DNA of 64,000 bases. It comes from Chloroflexota bacterium. GTDB lineage: Bacteria > Chloroflexota > Anaerolineae > UBA4142. The stretch lies in contig JAMCQI010000057.1 in the NCBI GenBank assembly GCA_023381515.1, forward strand, positions 73,544-137,543, in the 5' to 3' direction. Both the position numbers and the translations under genes were made by a program. Below, one piece after another: positions 1-8,860 of the stretch. Positions within the stretch are counted from its first letter, which is position 1. Every line of letters begins with the position of its first letter. The notes under the pieces were generated by a model. The model made no database searches. It was not told where the DNA came from and saw nothing but the letters and a program-made list of their open reading frames with translations.

Positions 1-1292
1 TCGCTGCGAACGAAAAGCTCGCCCAGAAGAATGAGAAACAGTTTACGCTCATCGACATCCCGGCGCTCTATGAACTGCCCAACTTTCGGCATCGGCTGCT
101 TGAGCAGTATGTGAGCGATCAAGAGATCCTCCGATGGTGGACCGGCTACTTTGAGCGGTTATACGAGTCGTTGCGCATGGACGTCATCAACCCGGTGCTG
201 ACGAAAATCCATAGGTTCTCCACGCACACCGTTGTGCGCAATGTCGTGGGTCAGTCAGTGTCGACGGTTAACTTTCGCAAGCTCTTGGATGAAGGGCGCA
301 TCCTGATGGTGAACACCGCGACCGGCGTGATCGGGCCTGATGCAGGAGGGCTTTTGGGTGCTGTGCTCGTCGACTTTATCAACTTTGCTGTCCGCGAGCA
401 GATGGCGATTCCCGACCCCAAGGCACGGGCGCGCGTGGTTGTCGTGGTAGATGAATTCCAGTCCATCCCCGGGGTCGATTACCCGGGGCTGTTGGCCGAG
501 CTGCAAAAGATGGGCGCAAGCTTCATCCTGGCGACACAGGCATTGGGACAACTCAAAGCCATCAGCGCGAACTTGCACGACTCGATCTTCTCCAATATTG
601 CGACGCTTTTCGTCTTTCAGACGAGCGCCGAAGATGCCGACTTTTTGCGGCACGAACTGGACGAAGCGGTCACCGCCACCGACATTATCAACCTGGCGAA
701 CTATACCTGCTATCTAAGGAGCGAATTGGAAAACCAACGTTTGCCCGTCATCCACATCGAGACGCTACCGCCCGACAAAGGTAATCCTACCGTGGTCGAA
801 CAGATAATGGGTCAGATGACTCGTTACACACGGCCCGCCAAGTTGGTTGACGAAGAGCGGACAGCCTTTCAAGCGCAGTGGTACGGGCGAGAGATGAATC
901 TCATCCGGCAGACGATCTCGCTCAAAGGGAACGAACCGACCAAACCCGACAAGGACGAAAAGCAAGAGGACAGCAAAGAGGAGAGTAAGAAAGAAGGTGA
1001 GGACGACAAGAACGACAGGAAGAAGGGAAAACCGTCGAAGCCTGCGAAGGATTCCAAGCGTTCGGACGAGAACACTCAACCGGGGACTCCGCCTTCGGAA
1101 ACAGGAGAAACGACACAACAAGAGAAGAAGGATGCTAAGCCAGAGGGAAGTTCTGGTTCAGCATCCGCTTCGCAGAATAAGCCGCGGGATGAGCGAGAGA
1201 AGCCATCCGACAAGGAAAAGGGCAACAGCCCGACAACAGACGAGGAAACCCGCCCCAAAGGCAAGAGCGACCCCAGACGGGCAAACCCGTAA
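1..1292 (+). CDS. TraG/VirD4-type conjugation ATPase (5' end outside window)
   Basis: The reading frame is open from the first bases of the window, so the N-terminus, including the Walker A motif, lies upstream. The visible part has a Walker B strand VVVVVDEFQSIPG (about residues 147-159 of the visible frame) and a following ATQALGQL segment, as in TraG/VirD4/TraM-recognition ATPases that dock DNA onto a type IV secretion channel. The last ~110 residues are a very charged Lys/Asp/Glu/Ser/Pro tail, probably disordered. It is followed after 12 bp by a replication-relaxation protein, a pairing common on conjugative elements of Gram-positive bacteria and Chloroflexota. HerA-like DNA-pumping ATPases share the fold; the tail and neighbour favour the conjugation assignment. 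Confidence 0.75.
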   Translation, partial: AANEKLAQKNEKQFTLIDIPALYELPNFRHRLLEQYVSDQEILRWWTGYFERLYESLRMDVINPVLTKIHRFSTHTVVRNVVGQSVSTVNFRKLLDEGRILMVNTATGVIGPDAGGLLGAVLVDFINFAVREQMAIPDPKARARVVVVVDEFQSIPGVDYPGLLAELQKMGASFILATQALGQLKAISANLHDSIFSNIATLFVFQTSAEDADFLRHELDEAVTATDIINLANYTCYLRSELENQRLPVIHIETLPPDKGNPTVVEQIMGQMTRYTRPAKLVDEERTAFQAQWYGREMNLIRQTISLKGNEPTKPDKDEKQEDSKEESKKEGEDDKNDRKKGKPSKPAKDSKRSDENTQPGTPPSETGETTQQEKKDAKPEGSSGSASASQNKPRDEREKPSDKEKGNSPTTDEETRPKGKSDPRRANP

Positions 1293-1304
1293 CTCAGGGA
1301 GAAG

Positions 1305-3380
1305 ATGACCACGACACCGAAATCGAAGAGGCTGGCGCTCACTACCGGTCAAATTAATCTGCTCAAAGCGCTCCGAGATCACCCGTTCCTCTCGCGCCGG
1401 CAGCTCGAGCTGTACTTGCACATCAATCTGCGGACGATTCGCCTGTACGCCCAGGACTTGAAAGAACGCGGTTGGATTCAACGCCACAACGCGAGCCAGC
1501 CATGGATGAATACTCGCTCCCTCTTTTCGCTCACGCCCAAAGGGGTTGAAGAAGTGGCCCGACGGTCAGGCTTGGCCACTGATAACATGATTCGCCAGGC
1601 GGGGCTCTCCATGCCGCGCCTGGAACGCCTCATTGTCATGATGGAACGAGCCTTCCAGGTGCGCACGTTTCTTTTGTGGCTGCAACAGACGAAACCCGAA
1701 TGGGAGTGGTCCATCACTCACTGGGATGTGGAGGTGGGCAAGCTCTTCGAGGCGAAAGGCAAAGCCTTCCAGGTACCTTTTCATGGGGCGGCGATCATGA
1801 GGCGCCCGGATGGGCGCTGGACTGCCATCGTCGTCGAGTGGGACTTGCGGCGTGTCCCCATTGAAAAGGACCGCGAGCACATTGTGCAACTCGTCGTGGC
1901 ACAGGACGATGCCCGCTACTGGGAACGCGGCCGCGAGGATTCCTTTCCGATCTGGGTGCTCATTGCGCAGGACGACCTGCGGCTTCAGGACTATTACTCG
2001 ATCCTGCGAGCCGCTTCAGTCGCGCGGCAGTTACCGCTCCCCCATGCTTATCTCACGACCTTTCGAGAGTTCCTTACGCTTCGTGACAATCCTGCCGCGG
2101 CCATCTGGTATTCGACAATATCCGGCCAGCGCATGCCGCTTCTGTACGGCATAGAGGGGACGACGTTACCTCTTCCTGATCAGCCGCCTTGGAAGAGGCT
2201 GACATTGGATACTCCGCGGTCGGGCAAAAAGAGCGGGGCAATGACGCCAGAAATACTTGCGGGGCTTGCGCAAGGATCAAAGCAGAAGCCGAATACAGAA
2301 CCGCTCAACAGTCCAGTCGCGGCGGCTCTGTTGCTCAAGCCACGCGAGAAACGCATCCTCGATGAGGTCGCGTCTCATCCGCTGCTCTCTGCGAATGAAA
2401 TGGCGTCGCTCTTGCATCTTTCGACCAAGAGGAGCCGCTTGGGGACTCGGAAGCTCGCCAATTTGGAGCTCGTGGGAGAGCACTCCATTTCCGACCAGGA
2501 AACCCAGGAAGCCGTTGCCTTGACCTCCGGTGACATCAACGCCAGCGTTGCGCGAGCCGCGATTCCAGAACCCCGTTTCCTGCTAGCTCAGAAAGGGATG
2601 CATTACCTCGCAATGGTGGCGGGATTCGGCAATGGCGTGCGCCGGTATGCCAAGGCGCGAGGATGGGCTGATGGCTTTGACAAGCTCTTGCGATATTGGG
2701 AGCACACGCGGGAAGAAAACGCCTTCTTCATTAGTCTCGCCCGAATTGCGGAAAAACGCGGACACGAACTCTCCTGGCTTTCTGAACTCGAAAGTCGATT
2801 GTATTACAGCGAAGGGAACGACTACAGTGCCCATCTGCCGCGCCGTAGAGCGAAACGCGAGACCGGATCCGGCGAACCGTCAGCAAGCAAAAGCAACCGA
2901 TCCGACCAAAGCCGCGTGTGGCGCCACAGTTTCCTCCCGGATGGGCGCGGCACATATAGCGCCAACGGCAAGCGCTACGATTTCGCATTGGAAATCGACC
3001 GGAGTCGGATGGCCGAGGCGAAGATTCGCCGAAAGCTGACCGAGTACTATGCCTGCCTCACGGGGAATGTCTTGCGCGGACGGGGCATCGAATTTCTGCG
3101 ACTCCTGATGGTCACGAACAGTTGGGAGCGAGCAGAAACGTTGCGCAAGGTCGCGCTCGAGCTGGACGCAGCCTTCCAGGGGGAGGGCATCCTCAGTGTG
3201 TTCATCACGACCTTTGATCGCTTGCGGGCAAGTGGGGCCAATTCCCCTATCTGGCTCCGCGTCGACCCAGGTCAACAAGGGGGCTCGGCGCTTACACAGC
3301 CCAAGACGTATTGCTTTGAGTGCTTCATCCCAAAAACGCAAGCTCCGCGCGAACCCGGCCGGGTGACCTACATCGGATAG
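1305..3380 (+). CDS. Replication-relaxation family protein
   Basis: A 691-residue protein beginning ATGACCACGACACCG just after a GGGAGAAG ribosome site. The N-terminal ~100 residues form a winged-helix domain (LSRRQLELYLHINLRTIRLY) followed by LTPKGVEEV, the pattern of the replication-relaxation family (PF13814). A second helix-turn-helix like segment appears near residue 350 (LLSANEMASLLHLSTKRSR), so the protein looks like two related halves, which is longer than the single-domain members. The C-terminal part contains FALEIDRSRMAEAKIRRKL, similar to the acidic core of these proteins. The role is inferred from family and context: DNA processing or replication initiation for a mobile element, acting with the upstream TraG-like ATPase. 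No direct evidence for nicking activity is visible. Confidence 0.7.
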   Translation: MTTTPKSKRLALTTGQINLLKALRDHPFLSRRQLELYLHINLRTIRLYAQDLKERGWIQRHNASQPWMNTRSLFSLTPKGVEEVARRSGLATDNMIRQAGLSMPRLERLIVMMERAFQVRTFLLWLQQTKPEWEWSITHWDVEVGKLFEAKGKAFQVPFHGAAIMRRPDGRWTAIVVEWDLRRVPIEKDREHIVQLVVAQDDARYWERGREDSFPIWVLIAQDDLRLQDYYSILRAASVARQLPLPHAYLTTFREFLTLRDNPAAAIWYSTISGQRMPLLYGIEGTTLPLPDQPPWKRLTLDTPRSGKKSGAMTPEILAGLAQGSKQKPNTEPLNSPVAAALLLKPREKRILDEVASHPLLSANEMASLLHLSTKRSRLGTRKLANLELVGEHSISDQETQEAVALTSGDINASVARAAIPEPRFLLAQKGMHYLAMVAGFGNGVRRYAKARGWADGFDKLLRYWEHTREENAFFISLARIAEKRGHELSWLSELESRLYYSEGNDYSAHLPRRRAKRETGSGEPSASKSNRSDQSRVWRHSFLPDGRGTYSANGKRYDFALEIDRSRMAEAKIRRKLTEYYACLTGNVLRGRGIEFLRLLMVTNSWERAETLRKVALELDAAFQGEGILSVFITTFDRLRASGANSPIWLRVDPGQQGGSALTQPKTYCFECFIPKTQAPREPGRVTYIG

Positions 3381-3392
3381 GGACAGCCCAAG

Positions 3393-3584
3393 ATGCAGCA
3401 ACTCGTCATTTTATGGGCGATCTTCGTCGGACCGATCTATGTGGTCTTACTGCTTGCCCTCTTAGCCGGTCGCCGCTTTTTTCCAGAGGCGCAGGTGCTT
3501 TACGAACTGGCAGAGCCCATCCTGATGGTGCTCGCAGCGGCGTTTGCACTGGCATTAGCCGGCGTGCTCGCCCAGCTAGTCTGA
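3393..3584 (+). CDS. Small two-helix membrane protein
   Basis: A 63-residue protein with two hydrophobic segments (about residues 4-25 and 42-62) separated by a short polar turn containing RRFF. It starts 12 bp after the replication-relaxation gene and ends 48 bp before the parB-like start, so it is co-transcribed with the transfer and partition genes. No family is recognised. A role in the conjugation machinery (a small inner-membrane or pilin-like subunit) is possible from position only. Confidence 0.55.
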   Translation: MQQLVILWAIFVGPIYVVLLLALLAGRRFFPEAQVLYELAEPILMVLAAAFALALAGVLAQLV

Positions 3585-3632
3585 TTAGCTTTGGCTCGCT
3601 TGATCCAGATCATAACTTTCATTGGAGTAAAG

Positions 3633-4622
3633 ATGACAGAACCACAAATGACCGCAATCGCCATTCCCGTGCACCAGGTACGTCCCGACCCCGAGCAGCC
3701 GCGTCATTTGCTTCCTCCTGACCTGACACAGGCACTTGCAGAAAGGGAGAGCCCGCAGGAAATCCTCGACCAGCTTCGCGAGAGAGCGAAACGTGACAAG
3801 TGGATTCGAGAACGGCTCACCGAATTGGACAGCCTTGCTGATTCCATCGCTGCCGATGGACTGATTCAGCCCATCCGCGTCTTTCAGGATGCAGAGGATC
3901 GATATCGCATCGAGTCGGGTGAACGCCGCTGGTGGGCACACCAAATCCTCGTTGGGCGAGGAGAGGCCCGTTTTGAAACGATCTCCGCATTCATCATTCC
4001 GCGGATCATGGAAGATACCGCGGTCCTCAGGCGTCGTGTTGCCGAGAACGTGTTTCGCTCGGATTTCACTGCTCTTGAAATGGCCCGGGCTATGGCGACC
4101 CGGAAAGAGGAGATTGCGGCTGCGGAACCCGGTCTATCGCGTCGGGACATTGAAAAGAAAGTAGGCCAGGAAAATGGCATGTCGGACCGGCGCGTCCGGC
4201 AATTCCTCGCGCTGTTGAAACTGCATCCGGACGTGCAGCAGATGGCTCAGCAGGCGCGACTCGGAGAGAGTCAGCTGCGAACTGTGGTCGGAATCAAAGA
4301 ACCCATTCGGCAAGTGGCGGCGGTGCAGGGAATTATCCATCCGGCGAAGAAGGAGGCTCATCAGTCGGAGATCCCAAGTATCACAAGACAAGCTGAGAAG
4401 ACACGGCCCAAGGTGAACCGCCGGGCGAGGCCGCGGGCAAGGAGAAAACCTCTCGACATCTCGCGTCTTATTGTCTGGGCAAAGGACCTGCAGCCCAGAA
4501 ACACTGATAAGCTCGTGCGAGAATTGCGGGGACACCTTGCGAAAAACGCGCCGGAGCGTGAAGCGATTTCTTGCCTGCGCGAGGTCTTGGATCGCGGGTT
4601 GTCTGGAACGTCGGATTCATGA
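3633..4622 (+). CDS. ParB/RepB-family protein
   Basis: The start is placed at the ATG preceded by TTGGAGTAAAG; an in-frame TTG 42 bp upstream is less likely. The ~329-residue product has an N-terminal ParB/Srx-type nucleotide-binding domain (IPVHQVRPDPEQPRH, SIAADGLIQPIRV, IESGERRWWA). A helix-turn-helix segment follows (ALEMARAMATRKEEIAAAEP to MSDRRVRQFLALLKLHPDV), then a basic linker and a short C-terminal domain. This is the usual ParB/RepB layout for plasmid partition or replication control. No ParA ATPase is adjacent; instead the stop overlaps the start of a DnaB-like ATPase, suggesting a job in replication rather than classical segregation. A second ParB-family gene lies at 48.2 kb. Confidence 0.8.
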   Translation: MTEPQMTAIAIPVHQVRPDPEQPRHLLPPDLTQALAERESPQEILDQLRERAKRDKWIRERLTELDSLADSIAADGLIQPIRVFQDAEDRYRIESGERRWWAHQILVGRGEARFETISAFIIPRIMEDTAVLRRRVAENVFRSDFTALEMARAMATRKEEIAAAEPGLSRRDIEKKVGQENGMSDRRVRQFLALLKLHPDVQQMAQQARLGESQLRTVVGIKEPIRQVAAVQGIIHPAKKEAHQSEIPSITRQAEKTRPKVNRRARPRARRKPLDISRLIVWAKDLQPRNTDKLVRELRGHLAKNAPEREAISCLREVLDRGLSGTSDS

Positions 4623-5608
4623 ATGACCGTCTTGTTCTGCCAGCTGGCCTGGAATTCCCACACACGCTTCTCGATGTGAGTATTGAGTTTGACTCTCACA
4701 TCAAGTCAGGGAAGGTCGCTGGGTACAAGCCAATCCCCACCTGCTTTGAACCGCTAGATAGCTATCTCGGGGGTGGGCTCGTTCCTGAAAGCCTCATCCT
4801 AGTTGGCGGTCCTCCGGGTGTCGGCAAGACTGTCTTCATTTTGCAGGCGGCGCGCAACATCGCAGCAGCCGCAAGAGACAACAAGACTGCAGCGTGTGTC
4901 GTTTGCTTTGAGCATGGGGAGGTTTATCTCTATCATCGTCTGCTCTGCTTGGAAAGCACAATGAGTAGCAGACTCGGGTTGACGATGGAGGACATTCGAC
5001 GTGCCGCGCTCACGCAGGGAATAGGGGAACCTGGGCTAGAGACACTACTAACCACGCTGACGGCGGCACGGGACGCGTGGTCGCGGATCACCCAATACTG
5101 GGAGCGATTGTTCCTGGTCAAAGGGCATCCGGCGAAGACAACGTTGAACGTCTTGGATACCTTTCTGACGCGCCTTCAAAACCAATTCGCCTCGGTGGTT
5201 CTCTTCGTCGACTATCTTCAAAAGGTACCCGTGGTCTCGACGGGCGTTGAACTCACTCCCGAGAAACAAATCCGAATCGTCACTGAGGGTCTCAAGAATC
5301 TGGCATTGGCACATTCGGTCCCGATCGTTGGAGTGGCTGCGGCAGATGCGGAGGGGCTGAAGAGTTTGCGGGTGAGGTTCGAGGATCTATGGGGAGGGTC
5401 GACCGTCAACTATGAACCCGATGTTGCTGTGATGCTGAATCCCTTGCGCCATGCAAGAGGGAAGCCGACAGCCGAAGTGCTCTTTTCGATCGAGAAGAAT
5501 CGGTTAGGTCCAACTGGCGCGCTATTCCAGCACACATTGCACGGAGAGTATTACGCTTTTGATCCACGAGGCAGCTCTGGCGATGCACAAGAAACCAACT
5601 GCGTGTGA
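4619..5608 (+). CDS. DnaB-like/RecA-fold replicative helicase-type ATPase
   Basis: Start chosen at the ATG that overlaps the parB stop (ATGA). The 329-residue protein consists essentially of one RecA-like ATPase domain of the DnaB C-terminal type. Walker A is GPPGVGKT at residues 64-71, preceded by the substrate-docking pattern CFEPLDSYLGGGLVPESLIL. Walker B is VVLFVDYLQKVPV around residues 193-205. Near the end a DVAVMLNP strand and ...IEKNRLGPTG resemble the DnaB/KaiC arginine-finger region. There is no N-terminal DnaB collar domain, so it may be a short phage/plasmid helicase or a loader. It is the last plus-strand gene before the convergent defence island. Confidence 0.7.
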   Translation: MNDRLVLPAGLEFPHTLLDVSIEFDSHIKSGKVAGYKPIPTCFEPLDSYLGGGLVPESLILVGGPPGVGKTVFILQAARNIAAAARDNKTAACVVCFEHGEVYLYHRLLCLESTMSSRLGLTMEDIRRAALTQGIGEPGLETLLTTLTAARDAWSRITQYWERLFLVKGHPAKTTLNVLDTFLTRLQNQFASVVLFVDYLQKVPVVSTGVELTPEKQIRIVTEGLKNLALAHSVPIVGVAAADAEGLKSLRVRFEDLWGGSTVNYEPDVAVMLNPLRHARGKPTAEVLFSIEKNRLGPTGALFQHTLHGEYYAFDPRGSSGDAQETNCV

Positions 5609-5812
5609 TTCCCAGCGTAGGACAGAAATTGCAGTGTCACCGGCTGGTTTGTTTGAGCGCGATGTGGGCCCATACGGCCGAATTCGCCAGACGAAAGAGC
5701 CGCCATTCAATCGGGCCATGCTCCGCCGAATAATCCGACCCGAGACATCATCCTTGGAGACAAGAGGCATGGTCATCTGGTGCCGATTGGTCTTCCAGTA
5801 TTGAACAAACCT

Positions 5813-8740
5813 TCAGTTGTCGGACTGCATTACAGCGGAATATCGTTCGCTTCGCTTCAGGAAAGCTATTTCACCGCCATCGAGTTCGAGTAAGTGGAAA
5901 ACGATGTCGCGTGCGTCCAGCGAACCAGCACACTTGACAACTGATGCCTTCCCGGTAGTCGTGAACTCCTGTTCGAGGTAGATGACCTGCTCACTATCAG
6001 CAAGGACTGGAATGTTAGGGACGTGCGTCACAAAGATGAGCTGCCTCGATAACTTGACGTGGCGGATTTGCTCGACAAGCTCATTAGTTATAAGAGCAGG
6101 TCCAAGTTCATCTTCCGGCTGGTCAATGACGAGTGGCAACTGCTTGGGAACCATTGCGACGGAAACGAGTGCTAGTGCCTGTTCACCTCCAGACAGAGCA
6201 GTCTCAATTGGAGTGAAAACATCATCGCCATCCTTTTTGTAGCTGATCACGAACTTATCGCCGAGCAGACATTGTTCAAGCTTGTGAACATCCGCCTGGC
6301 CCATGCCTAATATGACCTTGGCTGTGTTCGACGTGACGTCAGGAGCGACTTGTGTCAATCGATTTGCGTCCCCACCCTGAACAATGTTAACCAATTCTCT
6401 TGGCGTCACCGCATTGGCGATTGCATCGAGTTGGGCCTGTTTGGCCTGAATACGGTTCGTCGCGTTTGTCAGGCGATCAGCGATCTGCTCAAGTATTTTG
6501 CGATAGTCCTCCCTCTCCGCGTCTTCAATGAGCTCTGCCCTGATATTAGACGCGGATTCTTTATCGATGAGTTGAACTATCTCGCCCCTTGACTTACGAA
6601 TGCGCCCCCATGCCAGTCGGAACTGCTCTAGAAGGTCCTCTCTTTCCTTGTTTAGCCTCGAAAGCTCCTGCTGGACGATCACGAGTTCCCTCTGTTTCTC
6701 GAGGAGGTTGTTCAATCGCCTCCGCTTTTCGGTAATCCGGTTAATCAACCCTCCCTCTTCAGTGCCCTGATCGTCTGGTTTCAGGCTCGAACGGATCTCC
6801 CTATCAAGTCTCTCCTCACGAGCCTTCCGGGTGGTTTCGAGTTTGACCAGACGGTCAATTGCAACTGTTAACCCACTCCTTGTAGCGACAAGGTTCCGCC
6901 CAACAGCGGCGATGGCTTCATTGAAGACCATTGAGGCGCTACTTGAGAACATGCTAGGGGAGGCAGATTCCTCGTCAATCGCAATGGGCTCGGGAGTTGC
7001 GGGTGCATTCTCGGACGCTGACGATTCTTTGCTTTCAGTATCTAGGCTTGACGGCAAGCTCTTAGACGACCAGACACCGTGCAAGCGTTCGAGCTCTTTT
7101 TTGTACGTATCCAGGGAAACCTCAATCTCGGCCCACTCTTTCTTTTCCTTGAATAGGGGAGACGTTGTCAGCTTCTCAAGTTCTTTGATTTCCTCATCCA
7201 ATCCCTGGATGCCTGAGGTCGCAGAAGACAGTTCGACCTGGTGCTCAGTCTGCAAAATGATGTCTTTGCTGTTCTGGACCAGTCTTCCCAGAAGCGTGCT
7301 CTCTCCTCCAATTTGATCCGTTGTTAGCTCTTTGAGTTTCAACTCAACGCTCGCGAGAGAATCGACGATCTTCATCTGTTGGCGCGCATTGTCTTTGATC
7401 TTGACGACCTCGCCTTGCGGATACACCTCCAAAGGAAGAACAGACTGAACGGAGACGCCGCTCTCGTGCGTAAACTCACCATTCCAAAGGAGGAAGATCT
7501 CTGGAGACCCCTCGATCAGCAATTTGGCGCTAGCCCCGCGGCCGCTCCTTGTACATGAGAAAGTCCGCGAGATCCCGTACGTCTTTCCCTGAACATCCCT
7601 CAGATAGACTCTCACTTCACCCCCTTCGCCTACAAACGCGCGCATCCTGTCAGCGAACTTGTCGTGAGGGTCAGTATCGAGGGGGACTGTATTGAAGGCA
7701 AATCTTAGGCAATCCAGAAGAGCTGACTTGCCGGTATAGTTTTTCCCGATAATGCTGTTTTGATGCGGACTGAATCCGACCTTCATTCCGTTCAGCATGC
7801 CACCTGAGATAGACACTCCGATAATGTGCGGGTGAGAAACCTCGGGGGGTTCAGTGAAATGCACCGATTGAGGATATTGAACTTCGTCCTCACTGCGGAT
7901 AACTCCGTGTCCAAGACGAAGTTCTGGTTCGTAGATAATCTGCCTTACCCCGTTGAGACCTGGCGCTGTCATCCTGATCCAAGTTGTGTTTAGCTCGAAA
8001 TCATCGAGCCGGTGACAATCAGAGACATCAATGAAACCGAAAGAATTGGCTATTTTGGTCGAGTCCATGTTCTTGTAGAGCAGCCTGACCTTCCTCGGTC
8101 TATCAGTCACTCGCTTTATCTCGCCAGAGGGAGCGGCCAAGATCCTTAGGCGCCGGTCGTTTAGAATATCGGTCCTGCCTCGGAATTCCTTAGAGCCCCA
8201 TAGACCATCGTCGCGTTGTACATGAGGGGCAATAACAACTCCTTGCAGGTGATTGACCACCTCATCCAATACCATGGAGATGGTCTTTTCGTCTTTGGGC
8301 GACAAGCAGCCAACACGGTCCTCTTTTTTCCCCTCACCTGACATACCCAATCGGATCAGCATCTTCTCTATTTCGGCGACATCTTGGGTCTCCTCGAACA
8401 ACGCAAGCAAATGAGGACCTTCATAGGTTGTAATCTCAACACCTGGCAGGATGTGGATTTTGCTCTTCCCCGCTTTGCGGGCTTGTCTTGCCAACTTGAC
8501 CAGCGGTTTACACCAGGCGACGCAATTATGGTCGGTGATTGCCACAAGATCAAGGGATGTCTTGTTCAGAGCATCGAAATATGTCTCGGGCGTTAGCGTA
8601 GCCGCTCTAATAGTTTGGTCGGGTCTGCTGTCCCAATCCCAACGAGTAGCAGGCGTGTGCACATGAAGGTTCGTATGTACCCACCGTGCGTATGTAGGAC
8701 TTTGGTGGAAATCGTTCAATTCTTGGATTGAGACAGGCAT
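5813..8740 (-). CDS. trlF: TrlF-type PHP phosphoesterase-SMC-like ATPase
   Basis: Start taken at the ATG of MPVSIQELND, preceded by GGGGGATCAAT. The frame also extends 38 codons upstream, but that part lacks any conserved feature. The ~975-residue protein has an N-terminal PHP metal-phosphoesterase domain (HVH at 26-28, ITDHN at 68-72, then PGVEIT and IAPHVQRDDG). An ABC/SMC-type ATPase follows: Walker A GKNYTGKS about 331-338, long coiled coils in the middle, signature LSGGEQALAL about 845, Walker B LPLVIDQPEDE about 870 and a VTHVPN switch. This architecture is the TrlF family, often found in defence islands. It is the last gene of the BREX operon, 120 bp after brxL, so it is probably an accessory nuclease-like defence component. 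A nucleic-acid substrate is inferred, not shown. Confidence 0.75.
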   Translation of the reverse strand: MPVSIQELNDFHQSPTYARWVHTNLHVHTPATRWDWDSRPDQTIRAATLTPETYFDALNKTSLDLVAITDHNCVAWCKPLVKLARQARKAGKSKIHILPGVEITTYEGPHLLALFEETQDVAEIEKMLIRLGMSGEGKKEDRVGCLSPKDEKTISMVLDEVVNHLQGVVIAPHVQRDDGLWGSKEFRGRTDILNDRRLRILAAPSGEIKRVTDRPRKVRLLYKNMDSTKIANSFGFIDVSDCHRLDDFELNTTWIRMTAPGLNGVRQIIYEPELRLGHGVIRSEDEVQYPQSVHFTEPPEVSHPHIIGVSISGGMLNGMKVGFSPHQNSIIGKNYTGKSALLDCLRFAFNTVPLDTDPHDKFADRMRAFVGEGGEVRVYLRDVQGKTYGISRTFSCTRSGRGASAKLLIEGSPEIFLLWNGEFTHESGVSVQSVLPLEVYPQGEVVKIKDNARQQMKIVDSLASVELKLKELTTDQIGGESTLLGRLVQNSKDIILQTEHQVELSSATSGIQGLDEEIKELEKLTTSPLFKEKKEWAEIEVSLDTYKKELERLHGVWSSKSLPSSLDTESKESSASENAPATPEPIAIDEESASPSMFSSSASMVFNEAIAAVGRNLVATRSGLTVAIDRLVKLETTRKAREERLDREIRSSLKPDDQGTEEGGLINRITEKRRRLNNLLEKQRELVIVQQELSRLNKEREDLLEQFRLAWGRIRKSRGEIVQLIDKESASNIRAELIEDAEREDYRKILEQIADRLTNATNRIQAKQAQLDAIANAVTPRELVNIVQGGDANRLTQVAPDVTSNTAKVILGMGQADVHKLEQCLLGDKFVISYKKDGDDVFTPIETALSGGEQALALVSVAMVPKQLPLVIDQPEDELGPALITNELVEQIRHVKLSRQLIFVTHVPNIPVLADSEQVIYLEQEFTTTGKASVVKCAGSLDARDIVFHLLELDGGEIAFLKRSERYSAVMQSDN

Positions 8741-8860
8741 ATTGATCCCCCAGTCACAAACACACATACTTCGCAAACCTAGGCCCCGAGTTGGCAATAA
8801 GCACATGCCACCAGCGTGATATTCGAAGCAGCGGTAACCTGGGCCCAGAAGCATGTATGC

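Noticed and set aside
8741..8854. 38-codon N-terminal extension of the TrlF-type protein
   Set aside because: No conserved residues, and an ATG with a good ribosome site lies at 8,740 just before the PHP domain.
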